This document shows positions 1 through 6,108 of a stretch of DNA of 9,033 bases, in pieces. Each line of letters starts with the position of its first letter. Position 1 is the first letter of the stretch. Both the position numbers and the translations under genes were made by a program. Below the pieces are notes generated by a model, which worked only from the letters and a program-made list of their open reading frames with translations, was not told where the DNA came from and did no database searches. The stretch is from Acholeplasmataceae bacterium. GTDB taxonomy: Bacteria; Bacillota_I; Bacilli_A; Acholeplasmatales; Acholeplasmataceae. The stretch spans positions 1 through 9,033 of the forward strand of contig JAFGTI010000111.1 of NCBI GenBank assembly GCA_016934175.1, read 5' to 3'.

Positions 1-186
1 ATTTCTGGAATGTTTCTTCTGAAATTTATCTATGCCATTTTTCATAAATTCAAATGTCTCAGATATATTAGCAGTAGGTTTGTGGTACACATATTATGTT
101 ACTGCAGCATTAAAAGACACAAAGATTTCCTTTGCATCATCTATTGTGACCGATTTTAAGATGAGTCGATCTGTGATGAACCCCAT
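1..186 (-). CDS. GNAT-family N-acetyltransferase, N-terminal part only
   Basis: This gene runs off the left edge; only its first 62 codons are present. The start is the ATG at 184-186, with a G-rich Shine-Dalgarno (GGGGG) six bases upstream. The N-terminus reads MGFITDRLILKSVTIDDAKE. This is the usual opening of RimJ/RimL-type acetyltransferases: a first beta strand (TxRLxLR), then a short turn and a helix with DA-EIF. The acetyl-CoA binding motif (RxxGxG/A) would lie further downstream, outside the window. The family moves an acetyl group from acetyl-CoA to a protein N-terminus, an amino acid or a small amine; the substrate cannot be told. It lies on the same strand as the CPBP gene, 142 bases away. 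Fold assignment is fairly safe from the N-terminal pattern alone. Confidence 0.72.
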
Positions 187-215
187 ATATAACCCCCGCA
201 ACATCTTTTATATAT

Positions 216-244
216 ATTATACTCTTAAATTTACGTTCATTCCA
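216..244 (-). promoter_or_regulatory. Putative promoter of the GNAT gene
   Basis: On the minus strand a perfect -10 box TATAAT (216-221) lies 17 bases from a weak -35 (TGGAAT, 239-244). Transcription would start near 209, giving a leader of about 23 bases that holds the ribosome binding site. The surrounding sequence is almost pure A/T, so the -10 alone is weak evidence. Confidence 0.35.
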
Positions 245-328
245 TTTCTATTTATATATTTGATATAAATATACGAAAAAAAGAAATAAATGCAATATAT
301 TCGTTGGTTGTATAAAATTAATTAATAG

Positions 329-1123
329 TTATATTAAATGTTGATGATCAGATTTTTTTTGTACTTTTAAACTATACTTCAATATGATGAAAAACAACAA
401 TATTCCATAAAAAATAATATTTACAATTTCATAAACTGTATTTCTATTAAACATCTCTCCTAATAAATTTACAAAATAATGAAATAAAATAGGTAGTATT
501 ATATTTTTGTTTCCTATCATAAATAAATAGCCCATAATAAATGATTGTAGTATAATATTCAAACAAAAGAACACAAATTCTAAGCTCACGATACCAAGAT
601 TGTATTGATATGTTCCTACAATAAAAAATAACGGTAAATGCCAAATCAGCCATACAACCATCACATAAATTTGAGCCTTTTTAAAAGAAATTTTATTTAA
701 ATCATTAAACAAAATACCTCTCCAACCCAATTCTTCAGGAATTGGTCCAAAAAAAAGTAAAGAAAAACCATACATCATACCCAAATTTTTAAACTCTTCA
801 TCTATATTTAAACTATTAAAAACAATTAAATTAGAGAAAATGATAATGATAATAGGCGATATCGTGATTGCCCATGCAGCAAAACTTATTTCATGAAAAT
901 TAAACAATCTATTAAAAAAATCTTTCCATTCCTTAGTTTTTATCAAATAAAATATTGTTGCTATTAGGGGACTTGCACCACCAATCAAATGAAGTATGAA
1001 AATAAGTTCTGATTCTACATAGGTGTGTGATATTATTGCAGCAATAGTCCATGAAATATAAGTAATTGAAAAAACTGTTATTAAAAAATTCTTAATAGGT
1101 TTTTCTAGGGTCATTATTGTCAT
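329..1123 (-). CDS. CPBP family intramembrane metalloprotease (CAAX/Abi)
   Basis: A polytopic membrane protein of about 264 residues with roughly seven or eight hydrophobic segments. Counting from the ATG at 1121-1123, the three conserved family motifs are all present: EELGWR (E130, E131, R135), the histidine of WHLPLF (H162), and HYFVN (H215, N219). In eukaryotic Rce1 relatives these residues form the site that cleaves prenylated proteins. In bacteria the family is linked to bacteriocin self-immunity, peptide pheromone maturation or unknown membrane proteolysis; the substrate here is unknown. The start is unsure: TTG at 1124-1126, ATG at 1121-1123 and ATG at 1112-1114 are all in frame and none has a good ribosome binding site. 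No neighbour suggests a bacteriocin cluster. The gene is very A/T-rich and no convincing terminator follows it. Confidence 0.88.
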   Translation of the reverse strand: MTIMTLEKPIKNFLITVFSITYISWTIAAIISHTYVESELIFILHLIGGASPLIATIFYLIKTKEWKDFFNRLFNFHEISFAAWAITISPIIIIIFSNLIVFNSLNIDEEFKNLGMMYGFSLLFFGPIPEELGWRGILFNDLNKISFKKAQIYVMVVWLIWHLPLFFIVGTYQYNLGIVSLEFVFFCLNIILQSFIMGYLFMIGNKNIILPILFHYFVNLLGEMFNRNTVYEIVNIIFYGILLFFIILKYSLKVQKKSDHQHLI

Positions 1124-1184
1124 CAAAGATTTAAACTGTATTCATCTTTAATACATCATCAATCTTAAATCTTTACTCCTCTCT

Positions 1185-1212
1185 ATTCTATAAATATAGT
1201 TTAACATGTCTA
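1185..1212 (-). promoter_or_regulatory. Putative promoter of the CPBP protease gene
   Basis: On the minus strand TAGACA (1207-1212) and TAGAAT (1185-1190) are spaced by 16 bases, each one mismatch from consensus. The transcript would start close to 1178, inside an AGAGAGGAG (1176-1184) that has no gene start at normal distance. A second, weaker candidate (TTGAAT/TATACT, 18-base spacer) lies at 1232-1261. Confidence 0.35.
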
Positions 1213-1408
1213 TTCTAATTCTGTTCAACTTAGTATAACCTATCCAGACCTATAAATTCAAAACACTTCAATGAAAACAATTTAAAACGAATGATGCTGA
1301 TGGAAAAACTGATGAATAACCTAAAAAAATCAAAGATAAATAAATCAATCACATATCATGCTGGGTATATTTACATTCACCAGAATATATAAAACAAGAG
1401 GAGAATTT

Positions 1409-1861
1409 ATGAAAAAAACAGTTTATATCGATATGGATAACGTACTTGTTGATTTTAAAACAGGTATAGAGAAACTTGATAATGATACAATCAACAACTA
1501 TGAAGGAAGATTAGATGAGGTTCCCCATATATTTAGTTTAATGGATCCAATGGAAGGTTCTATTGATGCCATTAAGCAGCTTTCAGTTAAGTTCGAATTA
1601 TATATACTATCTACATCTCCTTGGTTAAATCCTACTGCACTTCAAGACAAACTAGATTGGATCAAAAAGTATTTTGGAGTTGGTAAAAACTCTATTTTTT
1701 ATAAAAAAGTAATTTTTACACATCATAAAAATCTATTAAAAGGTGATTACTTAATTGATGACAGATTAAAAAATGGTGTGGAACATTTTGAGGGACAGCA
1801 TATTCATTTTGGAACTTCCATATTCGAAAATTGGAATTCAATTCTTGACTATTTAATTTGA
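1409..1861 (+). CDS. 5'(3')-deoxyribonucleotidase, HAD superfamily (NT5C type)
   Basis: A 150-residue cytosolic phosphatase expected to remove the phosphate from deoxynucleoside monophosphates (dUMP, dTMP and others), so trimming nucleotide pools. HAD motif I is YIDMDNVLVDF with nucleophile D8 and acid/base D10. Motif II is the Ser/Thr in LSTSPW (67-72). A lysine in HHKNLLKGDY and the acidic pair in YLIDDR (D117, D118) give motifs III and IV. This spacing is typical of the short deoxyribonucleotidases that lack a large cap. The frame is open from 1358, but the start at 1409 is chosen because AGAGGAG (1397-1403) sits five bases upstream and residue 1 falls directly before the motif I strand. 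It is a single-gene unit, ended by the terminator at 1866-1908. I see no strong promoter or other gene in the 285 bases upstream. Confidence 0.86.
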   Translation: MKKTVYIDMDNVLVDFKTGIEKLDNDTINNYEGRLDEVPHIFSLMDPMEGSIDAIKQLSVKFELYILSTSPWLNPTALQDKLDWIKKYFGVGKNSIFYKKVIFTHHKNLLKGDYLIDDRLKNGVEHFEGQHIHFGTSIFENWNSILDYLI

Positions 1862-1865
1862 AGAT

Positions 1866-1908
1866 AAAAAAAGGAATGCAGAGAATTAACCCTCTACATT
1901 CCTTTTTT
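1866..1908. terminator. Bidirectional Rho-independent terminator
   Basis: A long hairpin between two convergent genes. The left arm is an A-run followed by GGAATG-c-AGAG and the right arm is CTCT-a-CATTCC followed by six T. It gives 10 G/C-containing pairs with one mismatch, closed by an 8-base loop (1884-1891) and continued by six A-T pairs. The A-run on one side and T-run on the other let it work for the nucleotidase gene (+) and for the minus-strand cluster ending at 1915. Confidence 0.9.
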
Positions 1909-1914
1909 GATTTG

Positions 1915-2232
1915 CTAATAGATATTAATGCTATCGATTTTTTCATCGAAATTACTCATCTTGATTCTTTTGATAGACCTAACATCACTATACTTTCCAA
2001 CATGCTCAACAAAAGCCTTTTTATCGTATGTATCATACATCGCACAAAATTCCATTGAGAAAAAGTAAAATGCGGTTTGAGACTTGTCTTTATCATTACC
2101 TAAAAGCATGGTTACATACTTCCCATTGTAGCTTGACATTAAATAATACATCCTCTCTTCTTTGTTGAAAACATAGTCACAATAAATACCCTCTACTACA
2201 ACATCTCTTTCCAAAACTTTATATTTTTTCAT
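1915..2232 (-). CDS. Hypothetical protein, 105 aa
   Basis: I do not recognise this protein. It is soluble-looking, rich in Tyr, Phe, Lys and Asp, without signal peptide or membrane segment. It starts MKKYKVLERDVVVEGIYCDY and seems to be made of short beta strands (YYLMSSYNGKYVTMLLG, then a Tyr/Phe-rich strand around AFYFFSMEF), followed by a lysine-rich helical tail. The ATG at 2230-2232 has a strong ribosome binding site, AAGGAGA, about five bases upstream. It is the last gene before the shared terminator at 1866-1908 and lies 61 bases after the 57-aa gene. The palindromes in that gap suggest it can also be controlled separately. The good translation signal and the defined terminator support a real gene. 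Confidence 0.7.
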   Translation of the reverse strand: MKKYKVLERDVVVEGIYCDYVFNKEERMYYLMSSYNGKYVTMLLGNDKDKSQTAFYFFSMEFCAMYDTYDKKAFVEHVGKYSDVRSIKRIKMSNFDEKIDSINIY

Positions 2233-2246
2233 GTGTTCTCCTTCTT

Positions 2247-2272
2247 GGTCTATATGTAGACCGATCAGTTAA
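2247..2272. promoter_or_regulatory. Overlapping palindromes, possible TetR-type operator
   Basis: Two palindromes overlap just upstream of the 105-aa gene. The first is perfect: GGTCTA-TATG-TAGACC (2247-2262). The second, TAGACCGATCAGTTAA (2257-2272), is an imperfect copy of TAGACCGATCGGTCTA, with three mismatches in its right half. Operators of this TAGACC-GGTCTA kind are known for TetR-family repressors such as B. subtilis LmrA/YxaF. No TetR gene is in the window. The first palindrome could instead act as an RNA hairpin just before the ribosome binding site. Confidence 0.4.
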
Positions 2273-2293
2273 AGAGATGTATGAGCGAATATT

Positions 2294-2467
2294 TTAATTG
2301 TCTTCTACTATTTCTTTGAGGAATCTTTCAATAGAAAGCACAGTAGCACCATAAGTTGCTACACAAGCCATATTAGTTGCATTAGAGCCAAATACGATTT
2401 TATCCAAGTAATTAATAACAACAACTGAAATCATGAACAAAAACTGTTTTTTAATTATTCTTTTCAT
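2294..2467 (-). CDS. Small hypothetical protein, 57 aa, coupled to the AhpD-like gene
   Basis: A short protein, unrecognised, beginning MKRIIKKQFLFMISVVVINY. It has a basic N-terminus, then one hydrophobic stretch (about residues 8-19), a Gly/Ala/Thr-rich middle and an acidic end (EIVEDN). This could be a single membrane anchor or a small amphipathic helix pair. The frame is open from a GTG at 2474-2476, but the ATG at 2465-2467 is preferred because AGGTG lies about six bases upstream. That site overlaps the stop codon of the AhpD-like gene (TAG, 2477-2479), so the two are probably translationally coupled and functionally linked. It is the least certain of the minus-strand genes. Confidence 0.55.
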   Translation of the reverse strand: MKRIIKKQFLFMISVVVINYLDKIVFGSNATNMACVATYGATVLSIERFLKEIVEDN

Positions 2468-2476
2468 ATAGAACAC

Positions 2477-3088
2477 CTAACCATTAGGTGATTTTTCAAA
2501 ACGAATAAATGGGCGACGAAGTATCGATCTTATGGTGGCATCAATGAGACCTAAAACAAAAACAATGGGTTCTAAAATCAACATGTCTAATTCATATAGA
2601 ACTGTGCTATTTTCATAGGGTTTTCCTTTTAACCTCGCAAGTAGTGCACTGAGCGGAAGCCCATGTAAGTTGGCCATCATCATGATTTGTATGGTCTTGA
2701 CCATCATGATTGCCTCTTTCTTGCCATAGGTTTCTTGAAGGAATACATAAGCTTGCTTGTCGGGTCTAGCTTTTGAATCTGCGTAATGTTGAGCGAATAA
2801 AATTGCGTTAGCTTCTGATTCTTTAACATAGGCGTTTGAACCACTTAAAAAAGCATCAATCTCTTCTTGACTGAATCCTTGTTGAAGTGCCATTTTTGTA
2901 TGTGCATATGAGCAAACTTCACATCCATTGACCTCTGTTGTTGCTAACATGAGTCTTTCAATTAAATCATGATTTACACGCACCTTTATACGATTTAATA
3001 TCATAAAAGGGAAAGCTCGCAAGCCTCTTACTGTTGAATCATACATATCGAACACATTGAATTTATGTTTATATTTGACATTACTCAT
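2477..3088 (-). CDS. Carboxymuconolactone decarboxylase / AhpD-like protein
   Basis: A 203-residue all-helical protein of the CMD/AhpD superfamily. The signature lies at E52-x3-C56-E-V-C59-S-Y-A-H63, matching the Glu/CxxC/His proton-relay site of AhpD-type disulfide reductases and peroxidases. It therefore probably acts on peroxides or as a thiol redox partner rather than as a true decarboxylase. After the core, residues 165-190 form a hydrophobic helix that could touch the membrane, followed by a basic tail (RRPFIRFEK). The frame is open up to 3169, but the start at 3086-3088 is chosen for its GGAGG eight bases upstream; the extra 27 residues would be unlike the family. It lies about 100 bases after the radical SAM gene and has its own candidate promoter. 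Confidence 0.83.
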   Translation of the reverse strand: MSNVKYKHKFNVFDMYDSTVRGLRAFPFMILNRIKVRVNHDLIERLMLATTEVNGCEVCSYAHTKMALQQGFSQEEIDAFLSGSNAYVKESEANAILFAQHYADSKARPDKQAYVFLQETYGKKEAIMMVKTIQIMMMANLHGLPLSALLARLKGKPYENSTVLYELDMLILEPIVFVLGLIDATIRSILRRPFIRFEKSPNG

Positions 3089-3121
3089 ACACAATCCTCC
3101 AATAAATCCATTAACTATGCT

Positions 3122-3130
3122 ATTGTACCA
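3122..3130 (-). promoter_or_regulatory. Extended -10 promoter for the AhpD-like gene
   Basis: On the minus strand TGGTACAAT gives an extended -10 (TGn + TACAAT, one mismatch). Transcription would begin near 3115, about 27 bases before the start codon. No good -35 is seen, as is usual for extended -10 promoters. It would let the AhpD-like and 57-aa genes be expressed without the upstream radical SAM gene. Confidence 0.4.
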
Positions 3131-3189
3131 TGATTCATTTTTGGTTGATATTATTATCATCTCTACCAATCTATTTCAAAACGATATGT

Positions 3190-4107
3190 TCATTTTAACC
3201 GATATGTCTGATAATTTCGATATAAAACAACTTCGATATCAGTATCTTTTTTTAATTTGTTTAAAATGAATTGCGGATTACTGCATGAGCGCGTTTTTAA
3301 AAAATTTAGAATTTCATACTGATTCATTGGATGTCTTTTAATAATACTCTTTATTGCAGTGATGTCATCTTTGATATCACTTTGGAAACCGATACTTGAT
3401 AGTAAATCAATTGAAATTCCTTCTAACTCTTTTGAAAAATGATCCATAACTTTTTGATCGATTGGAAAAATGCCAACTTCTGCTGGTGGTCGAATGGGTG
3501 TGTTGAGATAGAGTTTGTTATATTTAATATATTGTAGTTTTTCTTTGAACATTTTTAAACTATGCTCATCATCATTCATTCCTTTTATAAGCATAATTTC
3601 AAGCCATAGTTCTCCTTGATATGCATGTGAGAAGCTGATTAGACCTTCTACGACTTCATTAAATTTTAGGTGTCCATGAGGACGATTTATTTTTTTAAAT
3701 GTGTCTTCATTATAAGCATCCATACTCGGAAGAACAATATCAGCTTTCATCAGTGCATCTTTGACTTCTTGATTGTAGAGTAAAGCACCGTTGGTAATCA
3801 CCGTCACTGGTTTATCTGTTCTTTTTTTCAGTTCCACAATCAATGTTTTCAAATCTTTGTATAATGTTGGTTCCCCTTCACCAACAATACTTACGACGTC
3901 ATATAGGACGTTAGACTTTTTAATCTCTTCAAATTCTTTAATGATTTCATGAAAATCAAAAAAGGATTGTCGTGTATTCGTCATATGATCCGTATGCCCC
4001 AATTGACAATATACACAAGCATAATTACACGTTTTCTTTGGGATAGGACTAACACCCAGTGATAATCCTAATCTTCTTGAAGGTACGGGTCCATATAAAT
4101 AGTTCAT
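3190..4107 (-). CDS. Radical SAM protein, COG0731-like
   Basis: A 305-residue radical SAM enzyme. The N-terminus (YLYGPVPSRRLGLSLGVSP) is typical of the COG0731 Fe-S oxidoreductase group. It is followed by the cluster motif C27-x3-C31-x2-C34 that binds the 4Fe-4S cluster cleaving S-adenosylmethionine. GEGEPT (76-81) is the SAM-contacting GGEP-like strand. The barrel continues through TVITNGALL and a Pro/Arg-rich TPIRPPAEVG segment. The last 60 residues look like a small winged-helix domain (NQYEILNFL...VVLYRNYQTYRLK). The reaction is unknown for this group, which is distantly related to the wybutosine enzyme TYW1. The ATG at 4105-4107 has AGGAG seven bases upstream and lies only 13 bases past the stop of the 226-aa gene, so the two are one transcription unit. 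Confidence 0.88.
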   Translation of the reverse strand: MNYLYGPVPSRRLGLSLGVSPIPKKTCNYACVYCQLGHTDHMTNTRQSFFDFHEIIKEFEEIKKSNVLYDVVSIVGEGEPTLYKDLKTLIVELKKRTDKPVTVITNGALLYNQEVKDALMKADIVLPSMDAYNEDTFKKINRPHGHLKFNEVVEGLISFSHAYQGELWLEIMLIKGMNDDEHSLKMFKEKLQYIKYNKLYLNTPIRPPAEVGIFPIDQKVMDHFSKELEGISIDLLSSIGFQSDIKDDITAIKSIIKRHPMNQYEILNFLKTRSCSNPQFILNKLKKDTDIEVVLYRNYQTYRLK

Positions 4108-4120
4108 GTGTTTTCTCCTC

Positions 4121-4801
4121 TCATATTATCAAATTTGAATTGTTATTTTTCATATACCAAGATGAGGGATGATTTCCCTCCGTGTAGTGCTTTCCCTTTT
4201 TCAAACCAAAAGTATCCAGTGAATGACTAACAATACACCTTAAACCTTCAGGATTTTTTCCTCCAGTACACAAATTTATTGTATACTTTGGTTTGATTGA
4301 AAAAATACGTTGTTTAAGATCGAGTTCACCACCGTGTTCTAAATAAATTTCTCTCCAGTTTTGATCTCTTATTATTCTATTTATCGGATTTAATCCACAA
4401 GAGGTTTGATACTGAACTGCATTACCGCAAATGACATTATAGGTTCCATTGATAAGTTTCATTTGACTTTGACTTAAATAGTATGCAAAGTTTTCAAAGA
4501 ATAACTGTCCTGTTTTTCCCATCATCAGAGCAATCGGATTGCCACTTGCATCAAATTCAAAGCGATGCGGACTTTCTAAAATAACAAATATATTTTTAAC
4601 TTGATAGTACTTTTTGCTCCTAAATGAGTAGTTGTTTTCGCTATAGTCTATTTGGTCTCTTGGCTCAACTTGAAACACCAATTTTTTATCATTGACGCTC
4701 AGTTCACCTACATATTCATCGGGGATGGGGTAAGTTGCTCCAAATTCATGATAATGTCTAACTTTTTTCATATCGAAGTTTTTCATATAGTTAACTGCCA
4801 T
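4121..4801 (-). CDS. Hypothetical protein, 226 aa, possible uracil-DNA-glycosylase fold
   Basis: I cannot name this protein with certainty. After a polar N-terminal region (1-68) comes a hydrophobic strand ending in LESPH (75-79), then a Gly-rich GKTG (95-98) and a strand with VICGNAVQYQTS (123-134). Near the C-terminus is GNHPSSW (209-215). In the uracil-DNA glycosylase superfamily, a strand-end motif near the N-terminus and an HPS-type loop near the C-terminus form the active site, and the order here is alike. This is inference from motif order, not a clear match. The ATG at 4799-4801 follows a good AAGGTGG site. It is the first gene of a minus-strand unit leading into the radical SAM gene and faces the DUF134 operon. 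Confidence 0.6.
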   Translation of the reverse strand: MAVNYMKNFDMKKVRHYHEFGATYPIPDEYVGELSVNDKKLVFQVEPRDQIDYSENNYSFRSKKYYQVKNIFVILESPHRFEFDASGNPIALMMGKTGQLFFENFAYYLSQSQMKLINGTYNVICGNAVQYQTSCGLNPINRIIRDQNWREIYLEHGGELDLKQRIFSIKPKYTINLCTGGKNPEGLRCIVSHSLDTFGLKKGKHYTEGNHPSSWYMKNNNSNLII

Positions 4802-4824
4802 CGATAACCACCTTCTTCTCTTTT

Positions 4825-4833
4825 ATTATATCA
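4825..4833 (-). promoter_or_regulatory. Extended -10 promoter of the 226-aa / radical SAM unit
   Basis: On the minus strand TGATATAAT combines the TGn extension with a perfect TATAAT. The start would be near 4818, giving a leader of about 17 bases that is mostly the ribosome binding site. No fitting -35 is seen at 17 bases (CACTTT); TTTACA is present but only 14 bases away. Confidence 0.5.
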
Positions 4834-4836
4834 CCG

Positions 4837-4874
4837 TTTCCATATGTAAAGTGTGATATTGTTGACATATGTCA
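4837..4874. promoter_or_regulatory. Paired CATATG palindromes, candidate divergent operator
   Basis: Two inverted repeats share the core CATATG: TTTcCATATGtAAA at 4837-4850 (one mismatched pair) and the perfect 12-mer TGACATATGTCA at 4863-4874. Their centres are 25 bp apart. The first lies in the spacer of the leftward promoter, the second covers the -35 box of the rightward promoter. A regulator bound to both would block both directions. The DUF134 HTH protein encoded next door is an obvious but untested candidate. Confidence 0.5.
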
Positions 4875-4890
4875 TAAATAAGAATAAAAT
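4862..4890 (+). promoter_or_regulatory. Strong sigma-A-type promoter of the DUF134-mrp-ZIP operon
   Basis: A consensus -35 TTGACA (4862-4867) is followed by a 17-base spacer and TAAAAT (4885-4890), one mismatch from consensus. The start would be near 4897, just before the GGAGG at 4903-4907. The -35 box is embedded in a perfect palindrome, which points to repression. Confidence 0.82.
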
Positions 4891-4914
4891 AAGTAAGAAA
4901 ATGGAGGTAATTTT

Positions 4915-5244
4915 ATGGGAAGATCAGTAAAACCTAGAACCGTATGTAGTGATCAAGAAAGATCATTTATACCTTCTTCAGGTCACGCAAAAGATGAAAT
5001 TCAACTAACCATCGACGAATATGAAGCAATTCGTTTGATTGATTATGCACGCCTATCACAACTTGAATGCTCAGAAATGATGAATGTCGCTAGAACAACG
5101 GTTCAAGCAATCTATGAATCTGCACGTTATAAAGTTGCCGATGCACTTATGCACCAAAAGGCAATCATTATTAAAGGTGGATATTATACACTTTGTAATC
5201 ATGGACATGACGTGAAACATTGTGCAAAAAATATCAACCAATAA
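4915..5244 (+). CDS. DUF134 (UPF0251) family helix-turn-helix protein
   Basis: A 109-residue protein of the DUF134 family. The hallmarks are an N-terminal basic strand (RSVKPRTVC), the LTIDEYEAIRLIDYARLSQ segment (31-49), a sigma-70-region-4-like helix-turn-helix (about 48-70: LSQLECSEMMNVARTTVQAI), and the ESARYKVADAL helix. The recognition helix supports DNA binding. The C-terminal tail holds a Cys/His cluster (C94, H96, H98, H102, C103) that could bind a metal ion, together with C11. DUF134 genes are commonly found beside Mrp-type ATPases and NifX/NifB-like iron-cofactor proteins, as here with Mrp. It is first in the operon, with GGAGG about seven bases upstream, which fits an autoregulated metal or iron-sulfur sensor (inference). 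Confidence 0.88.
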   Translation: MGRSVKPRTVCSDQERSFIPSSGHAKDEIQLTIDEYEAIRLIDYARLSQLECSEMMNVARTTVQAIYESARYKVADALMHQKAIIIKGGYYTLCNHGHDVKHCAKNINQ

Positions 5245-5268
5245 ATCAACAGAATTGAGGTCAAAATA

Positions 5269-6090
5269 ATGAATGAAGAAAAAAATATGCTCACTGAAGA
5301 AGAGCGTAAGCAAAAAAAAGCAGCGATGCTCGTCTCATCCCACTTAAAAAGTAACATCAAATCAATTATTGGTGTGACGAGTGGAAAAGGAGGTGTAGGA
5401 AAATCAACGATTACATCACTTTTTGCTTCTCACTATCAAAAAATGGGGTATAAAGTTGGCATCATTGATGCCGATATCACTGGCCCTTCTATTCCTAAAG
5501 CATTTGATTTGCACAAGCGTATTGGTGGATCTAATGAAGGATGGTATCCTGAAGAAACCTTATCTGGTATTAAAGTCATATCAATTAACCTCATGTTAGA
5601 AAATGAAACGGATCCGGTATTATGGCGCGGACCTTTGCTTTCAAATATGGTAAAAAAATTTTATACCGATGTAATTTGGGGTGACATTGATGTTTTATTT
5701 GTCGATTTTCCTCCAGGAACTAGTGATGTAGCGATTACGATGTTCCAATCAATTCCTTTAACTGGAGTTGTTGTTGTCACATCACCCCAGGATCTTGTAT
5801 CTATGATTGTGGACAAAGCCATTCATATGGCTGAAAAAATGCAAATACCTGTATTAGGACTCATAGAAAACATGTCTTATTTCGAATGTCCTTCATGCCA
5901 TGAAACTTATGAAATTTTTGGAAAATCAAAAATCATGGAAATCGCTAAAACACATCATGTCCCACTTCTTGCCCAACTTCCAATCAATCCCCAAGTTGCT
6001 AACTTCTATGATGATGGAAAAATTGAGAAAATTGAATTAGATGCCATATATCAAACTCTATCTACAATAATTGATCATAAAATAGACTAA
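5269..6090 (+). CDS. Mrp/NBP35-family P-loop ATPase, iron-sulfur cluster carrier
   Basis: A 273-residue cytosolic MinD/ParA-type ATPase of the Mrp (ApbC/NBP35) group, which binds a 4Fe-4S cluster between two subunits and hands it to target proteins. It has the deviant Walker A GKGGVGKST (39-47, with signature K40), the D68-A-D70 box, the family-specific DPVLWRGP (115-122) and switch II DFPPGTSD (146-153). The bridging C207-P-S-C210 supplies the cluster ligands, followed by the usual ...IFG (217-218). It lacks the N-terminal DUF59 domain of long Mrp proteins and instead has about 30 polar, Lys/Glu-rich residues. The ATG at 5269 follows TTGAGGT by about nine bases; M7 is a less likely alternative. 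It lies 24 bases after the DUF134 gene and 18 before the ZIP gene, in one operon. Confidence 0.93.
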   Translation: MNEEKNMLTEEERKQKKAAMLVSSHLKSNIKSIIGVTSGKGGVGKSTITSLFASHYQKMGYKVGIIDADITGPSIPKAFDLHKRIGGSNEGWYPEETLSGIKVISINLMLENETDPVLWRGPLLSNMVKKFYTDVIWGDIDVLFVDFPPGTSDVAITMFQSIPLTGVVVVTSPQDLVSMIVDKAIHMAEKMQIPVLGLIENMSYFECPSCHETYEIFGKSKIMEIAKTHHVPLLAQLPINPQVANFYDDGKIEKIELDAIYQTLSTIIDHKID

Positions 6091-6108
6091 AATGAAGGTG
6101 CTATTTAT

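Noticed and set aside
32..268. Plus-strand open frame of 78 codons at the left edge
   Set aside because: It lies opposite the GNAT N-terminus (1-186), has no ribosome binding site, and its second half is low-complexity A/T translating to Phe/Ile/Tyr runs.
250..268. A/T-only inverted repeat TTTATAT-ATTTG-ATATAAA
   Set aside because: Expected by chance in such A/T-rich sequence; no G/C in the stem and no T-run after it, so not a terminator.
1291..1392. Plus-strand 33-codon frame starting ATGATGCTGATGG upstream of the nucleotidase
   Set aside because: No ribosome binding site, no protein-like composition, and it ends just before the real binding site of the nucleotidase gene.
1358..1408. Seventeen-residue extension of the nucleotidase
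   Set aside because: No binding site before the ATG at 1358, and the extra residues would precede HAD motif I unlike the family; the ATG at 1409 has AGAGGAG at the right distance.
3089..3169. Twenty-seven-residue extension of the AhpD-like protein
   Set aside because: The extension overlaps the proposed extended -10 promoter and lacks a binding site; GGAGG sits properly before 3088.
5071..5313. Minus-strand 80-codon frame across DUF134 and the start of mrp
   Set aside because: It is the mirror of well-supported plus-strand genes, with Cys/Ile/Phe-rich composition and no translation signal.
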